DNA of 64,000 bases from Malassezia japonica (Eukaryota > Basidiomycota > Malasseziomycetes > Malasseziales > Malasseziaceae). A model generated the notes under the pieces. It did no database searches and was not told the origin of the DNA. It was given only the letters and a program-made list of their open reading frames with translations. The DNA is taken from the NCBI RefSeq assembly GCF_029542785.1, contig NC_083375.1:1-64000 (forward strand), written 5' to 3'. Of this stretch, positions 1-8,996 are shown in pieces. Every line of letters starts with the position of its first letter. Positions within the stretch are counted from its first letter, which is position 1. Both the position numbers and the translations under genes were made by a program.

Positions 1-376
1 AATCCTAATCCTAATCCTAATCCTAATCCTAATCCTAATCCTAATCCTAATCCTAATCCTAATCCTAATCCTAATCCTAATCCTAATCCTAATCCTAATC
101 CTAATCCTAATCCTAATCCTAATCCTAATCCTAATCCTAATCCTAATCCTAATCCTAATCCTAATCCTAATCCTAATCCTAATCCTAATCCTAATCCTAA
201 TCCTAATCCTAATCCTAATCCTAATCCTAATCCTAATCCTAATCCTAATCCTAATCCTAATCCTAATCCTAATCCTAATCCTAATCCTAATCCTAATCCT
301 AATCCTAATCCTAATCCTAATCCTAATCCTAATCCTAATCCTAATCCTAATCCTAATCCTAATCCTAATCCTAATC
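1..376. repeat. Telomere, left chromosome end
   Basis: Uninterrupted hexamer AATCCT from base 1 to 376 (about 62 copies), which is TTAGGA on the G-rich strand running toward the end. No variant repeats are seen and the array stops abruptly before unique sequence. The unit differs from the widespread fungal TTAGGG at the last base. Confidence 0.97.
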
Positions 377-400
377 AATGCGTTTCTCAAACTATTTCTT

Positions 401-976
401 CTATAGATGTTTCTCAACATCCAACACCATTCCGTACGGGTGTCCATAAATGTTTTGTTTCTCCATCACAACAGCACCTTCCTCCCCTTCCATGTCCGGA
501 AAGAGTGCATCACTGAACACCTCTCCGTCATCCCTGTAAATTCCAATTTGACCTCTTCCGTGCTCAAGCCCAGACAAATAGAACAGTCCTTTGTTCTTCT
601 TTTTGCAATCTCCAACATACAAAACTTCCTCTTCTTTTTTTCCCTTCCTAGGCGAGTGCTGCAGACACTTGCCCTTTTCGCCTTTCACCGAAAAAATACC
701 TTGATGCTTGTTGTTGCATTTCGAAAATATAACTTTCAGCTCGGACTTTTGGTGCGACTTTCCGTGCAGTTTCACCTCCAGCAGCTTACCGCCGTACGCT
801 TTCACCGTATGGTTGCTCAACTTCATGCCTGATACGTCATTGCTGAAAGGAAAGGTTCCAATCAGCTCTCCTTCATAAAGTTCTTTGCAATTATCAGCGT
901 TCTTTTCTTCCACCGGAGCTGCCATCGCTATGGCCAGTAGGGCAGACACAATCATTCCAATTTTCATGCGCATCAT
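401..976 (-). CDS. Small secreted protein next to the telomere
   Basis: 191 aa read from ATG at 976 (MMRMKIG...; an alternative start is ATG 967). The N-terminus is a clear signal peptide (hydrophobic run MIVSALLAIAMAAP), so the product is probably secreted. The mature part is Cys-, Lys- and Gly-rich with spaced motifs such as CKELYEG and GKCLQ. It resembles the protein at 4021-4755 in layout (signal peptide, CKxLxEG-type segment near the start, later Cys-containing blocks), so the two look like paralogues, perhaps with a ricin-B/beta-trefoil-like fold. That fold is inference. The stop codon lies only 24 bp from the telomere repeats and transcription runs toward the chromosome end. No introns. 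Function unknown. Confidence 0.75.
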   Translation of the reverse strand: MMRMKIGMIVSALLAIAMAAPVEEKNADNCKELYEGELIGTFPFSNDVSGMKLSNHTVKAYGGKLLEVKLHGKSHQKSELKVIFSKCNNKHQGIFSVKGEKGKCLQHSPRKGKKEEEVLYVGDCKKKNKGLFYLSGLEHGRGQIGIYRDDGEVFSDALFPDMEGEEGAVVMEKQNIYGHPYGMVLDVEKHL

Positions 977-2990
977 GATAGTTGCTTTAGTTGTAACAGA
1001 ATAGACAAGTGAGTATGGTTCCTGTACCAATATCCTTACCTACCCCCCATGCTCTTAAATAGTTCCCTTATGCACGACCATTCGGTGTTCACGCACGCAA
1101 GTTTCTTGGCAAGAGGTATATTTTTTATTAAATTTGTAATTCCATGCACCTTGGATTTCCGGCGCCTGACCCTAGTCGGATGAGTTGTCGATCACCGCAC
1201 GGTCGTACAGCGCAACAGTCCTATTCGTCAAGCTCCGCACAGCTCAATCGATACATACTCCTTATATCGTAGACTTGCTATTTGTGACACTATCCTCTAT
1301 TCCGTGGTATTTTTAGCCCATCAAAACGTCGGAATCCCTTTTCAGTCGCTTGGAACCGTATCAGGAGCTCCCGTCGGAATGAGGGAACTCCAATTAAGTT
1401 TTGTGAATCCACGCACCCCGGACTTCCGCAGTCTCGATTTGGCCGAGGTTCGTTGTTGTTCACTGCACATTTATCAGCGTACAAATCCCACTAGCTAGTT
1501 CTCGTATAATCCATCATGACGCTCCTTACATCCTAGCCCTGTTATTTGTGACACTCTTCTCATATCCGATGACATTTTTTGGTCAATGAAAACTGACATA
1601 CGATCGGAGTTTCTTGTAAATCACTTGAACCGTTAAACCCATATTATGCTTTCAGTATACGTTTTCTTAGCCGAAGGATGGGACTACAAGAGAGCACGGT
1701 GGATACATAATTCTTATATATCTGCGCAACACTCTTGGAGTAAAGCAAGCTAACAAACTCGAACACATTGCCTACTGCGCTAGTGGCATGTCCTATATAA
1801 ACTCCTTCCTGATTTTTGGTATCTATTCTCTTTCTCGGGTAATTGTCCTTTATGCATTTCTATATTTTAATGATCCTGATCCTAATCCTCGCAATCTTCA
1901 TGTAGCGTGCTCTTGCTACAGATACTCCATTATATGGCTATGAATTATGATCGTTAACGATTTCATAGATTCTGTCTCAAAAGTCTCTACATTTGTTTAC
2001 AATAATCGACTGGGCGCAATGAACCTCGTCTATGGACACTACCGAAGTCTTGCGCATCCCATTTCGAATAATAAGCCATATTTTGACATATTACGTAACC
2101 GCAGGCCAAACCGCTTAAAGGTACGAATACGAGGACCTGGGCTGCTGGGTGATCTGTACGACATAAACACGAATTCAAACATCTGCGGAGATGACTATGC
2201 TTTTGAGATAATGTTTAGCAAGAGCAATATTTAAACAAACGTTTGATCATGTCTAATAACAAATCTTTTGGAGGTTTGTCAAAGTAGTCAATCTGACCAA
2301 AGGCGGTCGAAACACTTTCTTTAATCAAGTCAGGGATTGAGTGGGACCAAGCAAACTGTTTGAACTCTCATAGTAACTATGCTGTATTTCGACGGCGCTG
2401 TAGAAAAGAAGCGCGTATGGTGCAATGACGAGCGCGAAGACAGAGTCCCTAGAAACTAGCACATTACTTAAGCAATAGGTGCTCTTCAACCCAAGTCCCA
2501 ATTTAAAGCGTCAACTGTGATGCACATGCAAGGGTCATCTGACAGGGAAAACTACAAGTAGACTTGCAAGCATGTCAAAGTTTCACGATTTCGATAAACT
2601 TTAGACGCTTCTTGGCATCACAGGGAGTCTGATAGACACAAAAAAAAACGATGCTCAGCACTACTGAAGTGTCACCAAGTATTGCATGGCTGGAATTCAG
2701 CTTTCAATTCGCAAAGACGTCTTAAAGAAGTAGACGCATAGATCGCCCATCAGCTAGATTTTTTTGGTGGTGCCCAAGCTGATGCCCGATGTTTACATAA
2801 TACATACTTCAACAGGGCGTAGCCAATAGGTGTACTAGAAACTAGAAACGAGCCTGAATTATGACGCGCGAGTTTACAACCGATGCTACCTTTCGCACAC
2901 AGCCCCTGTTGAAGGCACAATAGCCCTTGCGCTAAGACGTCCCCACGCTATCGTACATAATACTAATAGAGGACATAGTATGTTTTAATC
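977..2990. other. Long AT-rich subtelomeric non-coding stretch
   Basis: About 2 kb without a convincing gene. It holds a diverged tandem duplication (about 1136-1360 and 1402-1633), a short telomere-like tract at 1873-1889, and CGG-N4-CCG-like words at 1152-1161 and 1419-1428. Small open frames (for example 1947-2234) have no recognisable domain, no homologue I know and AT-rich random-looking composition, so I do not call them genes. Confidence 0.6.
1136..1633. repeat. Diverged tandem duplication in subtelomere
   Basis: Two copies of a roughly 225 bp unit, offset by 264-274 bp. Matching landmarks in the same order: ATTCCATGCACC..GGATTTCCG (1138) versus AATCCACGCACC..GGACTTCCG (1406); TATTTGTGACAC at 1278 and 1542; a following CAT/AAT-AAAAC block; and TGGAACCGT (1351) versus TTGAACCGT (1625). 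Copies differ by many substitutions and small indels, so the duplication is old. Confidence 0.7.
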
Positions 2991-3586
2991 ATGAAGCCAA
3001 ACCCAAGGCCCTCAGAGCCACTCGACACGGTACCTGCCATGCTGAAAAGCCAAGGGACTGTTCTTTCAGTGTGTCCCGATGACGATAAATCTACCAAATC
3101 TGCTCCTGAGACTGTAGTTCAGATCGGCGAATCTGATCCTTATCTCGTTTCTTGGGATGACAGTGATCGATATGAAAACCCGAGAAATTGGTCCAAGCGG
3201 TATCGCATGTATTTAGTGGTGATTGTATCATTGTACACGTTATTACCTCCCATTAGCAGCACAATGAACGCACCTGCCATAGCCACTCTCATGAAAGAAT
3301 TTAATGTTTTATCCGCCACTGTGGGAAACATGATGTCGAACTCTATGATTGCATTCGTTGTAGCTCCTATGGTGTATAGTGCAATTAGTCAGAAGCTTGG
3401 TCGCAAGTATCTCTTCTTTTCGTCCCAAACATTTACCAGGCACTTGGCCAAGGTTGGGAGAACAGTGTTCTTGCGCTTAAAAGTGCTTTTATTGGCATCA
3501 CAGCTCTGTTTATTCTATATCGCTACGGACATATGTTCCGCAAGAAATTTGCCTATTCTAAGCGTGCGATGCAGCTGATGTCATGA
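2991..3586 (+). pseudogene. MFS transporter remnant with internal deletion
   Basis: The N-terminal 140 codons (2991 to about 3409) encode a DHA1-type MFS start: cytosolic tail with DPYLVSWDD and ENPRNWSKR, then the first membrane segments ending at LGRK. Immediately after, the +2-shifted frame (3410-3586) encodes the family's C-terminus: FVPNIYQALGQGWENSVLA, then an amphipathic tail and stop at 3584-3586. The whole middle (roughly 300 or more residues, most membrane helices) is missing and the frame is broken at the junction. A short intron at the join would not restore the missing part. This is a pseudogene of a drug/polyamine-type antiporter. Confidence 0.85.
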
Positions 3587-4020
3587 CGTTGCCATTCAAA
3601 GTCGTCCCTGATTATTAAGACAACCAAACATTATCTCTCACCAAGTTGCCCTGTATAGACAGTTTAATGTGACGGTAATTAAGTCAATTTTATCCTGTAA
3701 ATAGACACTAATAAGGCTGTTCGAGATCATGCGTACCATCTTAATTTTGACGACCAAATTTAAATGTTTGTATCAAACGCACAACTGGTCTCACTTCGAA
3801 TTCCGCTATTGCGCTTTAACCATTTCTTTGGCTAAATTTAATGCACGTCCAGGGGTAGTAAATTACACTATACTTTAAAAAAACTGGCCCACAGTTTCTG
3901 TAAAACGACCCAACGTTGTCGAAATTCACTACTACTTGCGATACTTGCGTCAAAATCTGTAGTCACCATTGTCCAAAGTCCTTTAAATCATACCAATTCA
4001 TGCAGATATTTTATTCTTGC
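3587..4020. other. Non-coding gap, nothing recognised
   Basis: 434 bp of AT-rich sequence between the MFS remnant and the secreted-protein gene. I see no open frame, RNA gene or repeat I can support. Confidence 0.5.
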
Positions 4021-4755
4021 TTAATAGTACTTGATAGCCACAGTTTTCTTAGTAGGTTTACTTCCCGCAAAGCCCAGAGCACCGTGGTAATCCGTATGTT
4101 CCGTAACATGAGCATACTGTTTGCTGATTCCCTTCTGGTTGGTCACAGTTGGAGCCAGTGCAAAGAAGTTGTCTTGCCATGAGCCTTGAATCCATTGGCT
4201 AGAAAGTGCATTACTTCCGCTCCAAGCACACTCTTCCAAAACGAGACCCTTGTTAACTCCTCCAGTTCCATGCTCCAGCGTGTAACACCAAGTGTCGGAG
4301 ACTCGGAGTTGTCCGAAGTATGCATTCTTGCTAGGTTCCGTGTTATTGTGATTGTCAAAACCAGTGCAGGACCAATAAGCAGCCCAAGTTTCCTTAGAGG
4401 CTACTGAAAGCATCTGGTTAAAGGTTAGGTGTCATCCTTATCATTATGAAATACGTACTGCATTTCCGTTGTCAGCTGGAGCAGCATTGTGAGTGTGCAA
4501 ATTTGGATAATTGCCACCATCATAGCTACCAAGAACCACTGGACCCTCAAGAACCTTGCGGCATTTCAATGAGCTCTTGGGGCTGTTTTTCGCAGCTTTA
4601 GTATTGGGGGCGCCATTGAATGCGTCGGTAGATTCCGTCGCACTTATTATGGCAGGAGCAGATTTTCCCGCAGAGGAATTACTGGCGTTTGCAGGAAGGC
4701 TTTGGACAAGCAATGCAGTCGAAACTAGTACAAACACAAAAGTGAGATACTTCAT
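4021..4755 (-). CDS. Small secreted protein, possible beta-trefoil
   Basis: Two exons, 4755-4459 and 4413-4021, joined across a 45 nt intron (4414-4458; GTACGT donor, CCTAACC branch, CCAG acceptor), giving 229 aa. Residues 1-24 form a signal peptide (MKYLTFVFVLVSTALL...). A Ser/Ala-rich spacer is followed by a Cys-containing domain with CRKVLEG, SDTWCYTLEHG and LEECAWSGSN, a spacing reminiscent of ricin-B-like lectin repeats. It looks paralogous to the telomere-proximal secreted protein at 401-976. Probably secreted or wall-associated; ligand unknown. The intron is longer than those in the core of the window. Confidence 0.78.
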
Positions 4756-5105
4756 GTTAAAACTAAGGGAGAAAACAAAGCTTGTCAAGCCGATCCATTT
4801 ATACTTTTGCGAAACAGCGGCTACACGAAAGACAATTTCCGGTATAGGTCAGACTACCCTGTCTTGGCATTCTATGTACATGAAAACTCTCTCAGCCCCG
4901 CTCTTTTAGGCGTAAAACTAGGCAATATTACCCTGTGACACGAGACCCTGCAATTTCAACTACATACAAGTGGTCGGACTTCCGACGCATCCGTGCGCTG
5001 CAATAAAAAAATTGCGCTTTAGTACTGTCTCATGACCTAAATTTAAGTTGCTGCCATAGTCATTATATATGCTTTGCGTTCAAGTCGGATACACAATATT
5101 GTCGT
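4756..5105. other. Intergenic gap with CGG-N4-CCG word
   Basis: 350 bp upstream of the secreted-protein gene and downstream of the MFS gene. Only notable item: CGGACTTCCG at 4975-4984, the same word as at 1419-1428, a spacing that Zn2Cys6 regulators could bind (inference). Confidence 0.4.
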
Positions 5106-6759
5106 TTACTCCTGGGACTGGGACATTGATTGTTTTCGTTTGTTTCTTGCGCAGTGCCAGCGAGGACCAAAACGGACCACACACTCAATGAGAGGCATGG
5201 GAATAATAAAACTAGCCAACGGAAAAAGAGTAAACGTCCAGCCATTTCCAATATCGTTAATCACATATTGTACAGCTGCCACCAGTGCAGCACCCACTAG
5301 ACACCGTCCAACATTAAGGGCTGCGGTTGCAGAAGCAGCTTTTCCAGGAGTGAGATCAACAAGAATCGTTTGACTGGGGTCAGTTTCTGTCCACATACAT
5401 GGAGTTGAAGAAAAGAACGTTGAAAAGGCTTAAAAAAAACATGAATACAACCGGTGCCGCAATGTGTACTGTTCTTTCCAAACACCAGCCATTGGCGATA
5501 GTTGTGGCGGTAAACAACGCATTAAACAACTGTGCGTGCTGGAGTCTTGCCCGATGTAGGTTCATGTTTTCTCCTTGCTTTTCATGCGCGCGTGCATAAT
5601 CATAATCGAGCAGTTTTCCAGAGAGCAGGCTGCCAACAGCGCAACCAATGCCCAAGGGTAAAAAACAAAGCCCGCATTGGATCGAGTTGTAATTGTATTG
5701 TTTGCTTAGTGTGGGGGATAGCGAAGAAGAGACCATGGTATATACACCGAATGGAAGCGAATAGCTTGCAATCATCAAGGCAATATCTGCTTGCATGAAC
5801 ATTTTCCAAGGACGATCAAACCCAACTACTCGTAGGCTGAGTTTTGGTGGAGGATTCATCCACTGCCGCTTTTTGCTTGGGTCCTCTTCAGAATTCTGCT
5901 TGACATGTTGAAAAGGAATTGATACGGGTGGTAGCCAGATTCCACGAGGCCGGAGACTGCCGTCACCGACTAGAGTTCGGAGTGATTCAGGCAAAAGCAG
6001 CATTAAAAGGATAAGGTGGATTCCAGTTAGCACTGCGAGAAAGTAAAAAATGGAGTGCCAATTCCATCTTTGCGTTAAGAGGCCCCCGATAATGGGACCA
6101 ACAGCAGGACCCATAAGAATCCCGATTTGCAAATAGCCCATATATGACCCACGTTCCTTTCGGCGCGAGACATCGCCTATTGAACCCGCGCCAATTGGTA
6201 TAGCGGGGCTTGCTCCAGTTGCTTGAAGCATTCTTAATACTAGGAGTAACCAATACACCTTAGTATATGCCAGACCAAGATTAGCAGCGACAGCCAATAC
6301 AAACATGACAAGCAATACTGGACGTCGACCATACGTATCAGAGATGGGTGCCCAGAATGAAGGCGACAATCCTTGCAAAACCATGTACATGGTAACTGAT
6401 AATAGCGTCTGGCCGTTGTCAATGTTCAAATCTTTAGAAATGCTAGGCACAGCAGGCATATAGATGTTGATAGCCAGCGGGCTCATCACAGCAGATGCCG
6501 AAGCGAGAACGACTACTAGCGCTTTTGTACTTTTTGGAAATGCTGAATAGTATTCGTCATCTAGTTCGAATATTAGTGGAATGCGACTCTGTTGGGGATG
6601 CACGTCAATCACTTCAACTTTCTCCTTAGGCCGATCATGGTTCGCTGGAACTTCAAGTGATGCTACATCTGACTGACATTGTAACATAGCTTTTATACGA
6701 CTATATCCACTTACCATGGCCGACACTATCAGGCCGTGGTGTATGAACCAATCTGTCAA
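5106..6759 (-). CDS. MFS drug:H+ antiporter (DHA1, Qdr/Aqr1-like)
   Basis: Exon 1 6759-5399 and exon 2 5373-5106, joined over a 25 nt intron (5374-5398; GTATGT donor, CTGAC branch, CCCCAG). Splicing turns a premature stop into FFNSIQTILVDLTPGKAA, the expected helix 10-11 segment; total 542 aa. Visible landmarks: LAINIYMPAVPSIS in helix 1, SDTYGRRPVLL (motif A loop), LRMLQATGASPAIPIGAG, GYLQIGILMGPAVGPIIGG (motif C, antiporter signature). Twelve membrane segments are expected; plasma membrane export of toxic compounds is the family role, substrate unknown. The start could also be ATG 6687, since the first 24 residues are poorly typical. Confidence 0.85.
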
Positions 6760-6817
6760 GCATATCTTATCCCAATAAATGACTCACGCAATTGCCGCAC
6801 AAACCCGCCTGAATGAG

Positions 6818-6823
6818 CACGTG
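6818..6823. promoter_or_regulatory. CACGTG box
   Basis: CACGTG lies 59 bp upstream of the MFS start at 6759. It is one of several CACGTG words found in the short non-coding gaps of this window. Binding by a bHLH factor (Cbf1 type) is inference. Confidence 0.35.
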
Positions 6824-6886
6824 ATTGGAACTTACTCGCACAGACCACTGTACTAGGACTAAGTAATACGTTACTACACGGACCAT

Positions 6887-8038
6887 CTAAATAAGCCTAC
6901 CTCCTTTGAGTTCATCACGACGGGAAATGCTGCTCGGATCATAGTAAGGCCTCTCTCCACAAGATACGGCTCGCACGCCAGACCGAGGGCCAATGTCGAA
7001 GTAATCAGGTGTTGCCGCGTGGTAAGTGGAGCGATTGTCCCAGATCGCTAGGTCATTCTTGCCCCAACGGTAGCGCACTTGAGTCGCATGGTTTTGAGTA
7101 ACCAAGTCTCGGACATAACGCTTAACAGATTCGCTTTCTTCCGTCGTCAAGTTCTCAATTTGCCTGAGGAAGTTGCCAACTCCGAAGACTGATTTCCAGC
7201 CCGTCACAGGGTTAGTTCGTACAAGAGGATGCTTAGTGTTAAGATCAGTCCCCACATTGTCAGCTGCACCACGAGGACCTTCATGAAGCTGATATCCGTT
7301 ACGCTCTGCAGCTTCACGGAATTGAGGAGCTTGGTAAATGCCCTGCAGTCCTTCAAACAGTTTCTTGAAAGGCGTCGAGAGAAGGTCATATACTTCGTAG
7401 CCACTGGACCAAATTGTATCACCACCAGTGGTAGGGAGGGTGTGAACCTTCAATGCAGTATAATCAGAAGGAACATTCTCAAATGCAATGTCACTGTGCC
7501 ATTCATCTGCTCCAGAACGTTTCCCAGAGTAGAGCGATCGCGAACCCAGTTTACGGTTCAACTCACTGGAAATGACGCTAATCTCGTTGTCATTGTTAAT
7601 GGTCCCTTTTTCGTCAACAATCTGATAATTTCCTTGGCGCTCGGCATTCAGAATAGGGTGGATATGAAGACCAGAACTAGGAGGTTTTCCCGTAAGATGG
7701 CCGAGGCGGTTTACCAAGAACTTTTGCTCTTCTGGGCTTAGATCTTGATTCTTAAAAAATACAACTCCGCGGCGGGAAATGGTGATAGCAAGGTCACGAA
7801 TAAGTTCATCGGCTTTCTCATGATGTACTACATCTTTGAGTTGGAGAGTAGGATACAAGCGTCCAATAACAGGGGTGACTTCTTCACTTTCATAAAGCGA
7901 GTCGAGGATACCAGTAGTCTGAAGAGGGGCCCTGGGAGCGATTGAAGACTCAGATTGAAGGACAGTGTCAGTGTCAGCGCCCTTGGGGTGTATGTTGCTA
8001 GCATCGACGCTTGAGAAGGTTTGAACAGCTGGAGCCAT
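6887..8038 (-). CDS. Taurine/sulfonate alpha-ketoglutarate dioxygenase (TauD family)
   Basis: 383 aa from ATG 8038 (MAPAVQTFSS); the frame is open further up to 8209 but that part looks like 5' leader. TauD/TfdA fold: the Fe(II) facial triad is visible as H181-x-D183 (EWHSDIAFE) and the distal His in STYHAATPDYFD, with the 2-oxoglutarate-binding Arg in SGVRAVSCGE. Known members (yeast Jlp1) oxidise taurine and other sulfonates with O2 and 2-oxoglutarate, releasing sulfite, so this gene would let the fungus draw sulfur from sulfonates. No introns, low GC like the rest of the subtelomere. Substrate preference cannot be read from sequence. Confidence 0.9.
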   Translation of the reverse strand: MAPAVQTFSSVDASNIHPKGADTDTVLQSESSIAPRAPLQTTGILDSLYESEEVTPVIGRLYPTLQLKDVVHHEKADELIRDLAITISRRGVVFFKNQDLSPEEQKFLVNRLGHLTGKPPSSGLHIHPILNAERQGNYQIVDEKGTINNDNEISVISSELNRKLGSRSLYSGKRSGADEWHSDIAFENVPSDYTALKVHTLPTTGGDTIWSSGYEVYDLLSTPFKKLFEGLQGIYQAPQFREAAERNGYQLHEGPRGAADNVGTDLNTKHPLVRTNPVTGWKSVFGVGNFLRQIENLTTEESESVKRYVRDLVTQNHATQVRYRWGKNDLAIWDNRSTYHAATPDYFDIGPRSGVRAVSCGERPYYDPSSISRRDELKGGRLI

Positions 8039-8996
8039 GGTTGTGAATAGGCGCACAAAGCATGGTATATTTCTTGCTATTTGTAGGAAACGCCTCTGAC
8101 GGGAGTCCCGACGGCGTCCTTGCACTTGCAAATTTTGGCGTATTATTCGCAATGCTTCCCTGAGCACGGGCCACCATATCCGTAATTGCGCCAACACTTC
8201 ACGTAACATGACCTGCCGCGCACGTCATACTGGTTAGTGTACTCAAGCAACTGTTACGAATATTAGAGAAAACATGATAAAGTATGAGAAGACATAATAT
8301 CATCATCATCGCCGTATGGTGTTTGGCTAAGAAGCTAGCTTATTGTAACGGAACCGTCCTTCCCTCCCCGCGCAAGTACCGTATTGGAATCACGCCATTA
8401 ATTATCCCAAGTACCATCTTTTCACTTTTGTTCTGTCTACTAAAACAAGGCATAATCAAAACCATTTTGATGATCTTTGCCCACGAACATTCTGCAAAAC
8501 GCAAACGACGATCGCCGCCAAGCCATACTAAAAATAGACAACCCTCGCGAGGTTGACGCTCAAGGGACGAGCAAGTAATTTCAAAATTCCTAAGCGAGAT
8601 CAGTTTGAACGTGGGTAAACTCAATTGGCCCGATGTACGTGCCAACGAGGGCAATCTGCGAGACGCCACGTGCAATTGTCCAATAAGAATGCGACAAAAA
8701 TGTTTGGAGAGCCCTCGTCTGCCCACTCGGTGGACCGTGGTAATCCGCCCTGCATGCCCTTACATCCCAGGAATGGATGTGTCGAACAACAATTGAGTAT
8801 TTTGGATGTTCACGCATCGGACTTTGAGCGCGTCCACTTACGCCCAAGCGCGTCGCGCATCAGGCAAAATACGCGAAGTTTCGTCGGCGTTGCTGGCGCG
8901 GATTTCCGAAGCAATGATTTAGCTTCGGAAATCCGAGCTATTCCAAACAGTGCGAGTCCTCGTTGAACCCTCTTCCCACACCCAAACACGATACCA
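8039..8996. other. Intergenic region with perfect inverted repeat
   Basis: About 950 bp, promoter side of both the dioxygenase and the chitin deacetylase. It contains a CACGTG at 8667-8672 and a perfect 14 bp inverted repeat (8899-8912 / 8922-8935, 9 nt loop) about 60 bp before the deacetylase start. No gene supported. GC content rises from here rightwards. Confidence 0.5.
8899..8935. promoter_or_regulatory. Perfect inverted repeat, 14 bp arms
   Basis: Arms CGGATTTCCGAAGC and its exact reverse complement separated by 9 nt. Each arm contains CGG-N4-CCG. Could be a dimeric regulator site for the chitin deacetylase gene or an RNA hairpin in its leader; both are inference. Confidence 0.5.

Noticed and set aside
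1947..2234. 95-codon frame in the subtelomere
   Set aside because: No domain, signal peptide or recognisable similarity.
3400..3586. Intron explanation for the MFS remnant
   Set aside because: A GT...CAG pair exists at the join but splicing would still leave out most of the transporter.
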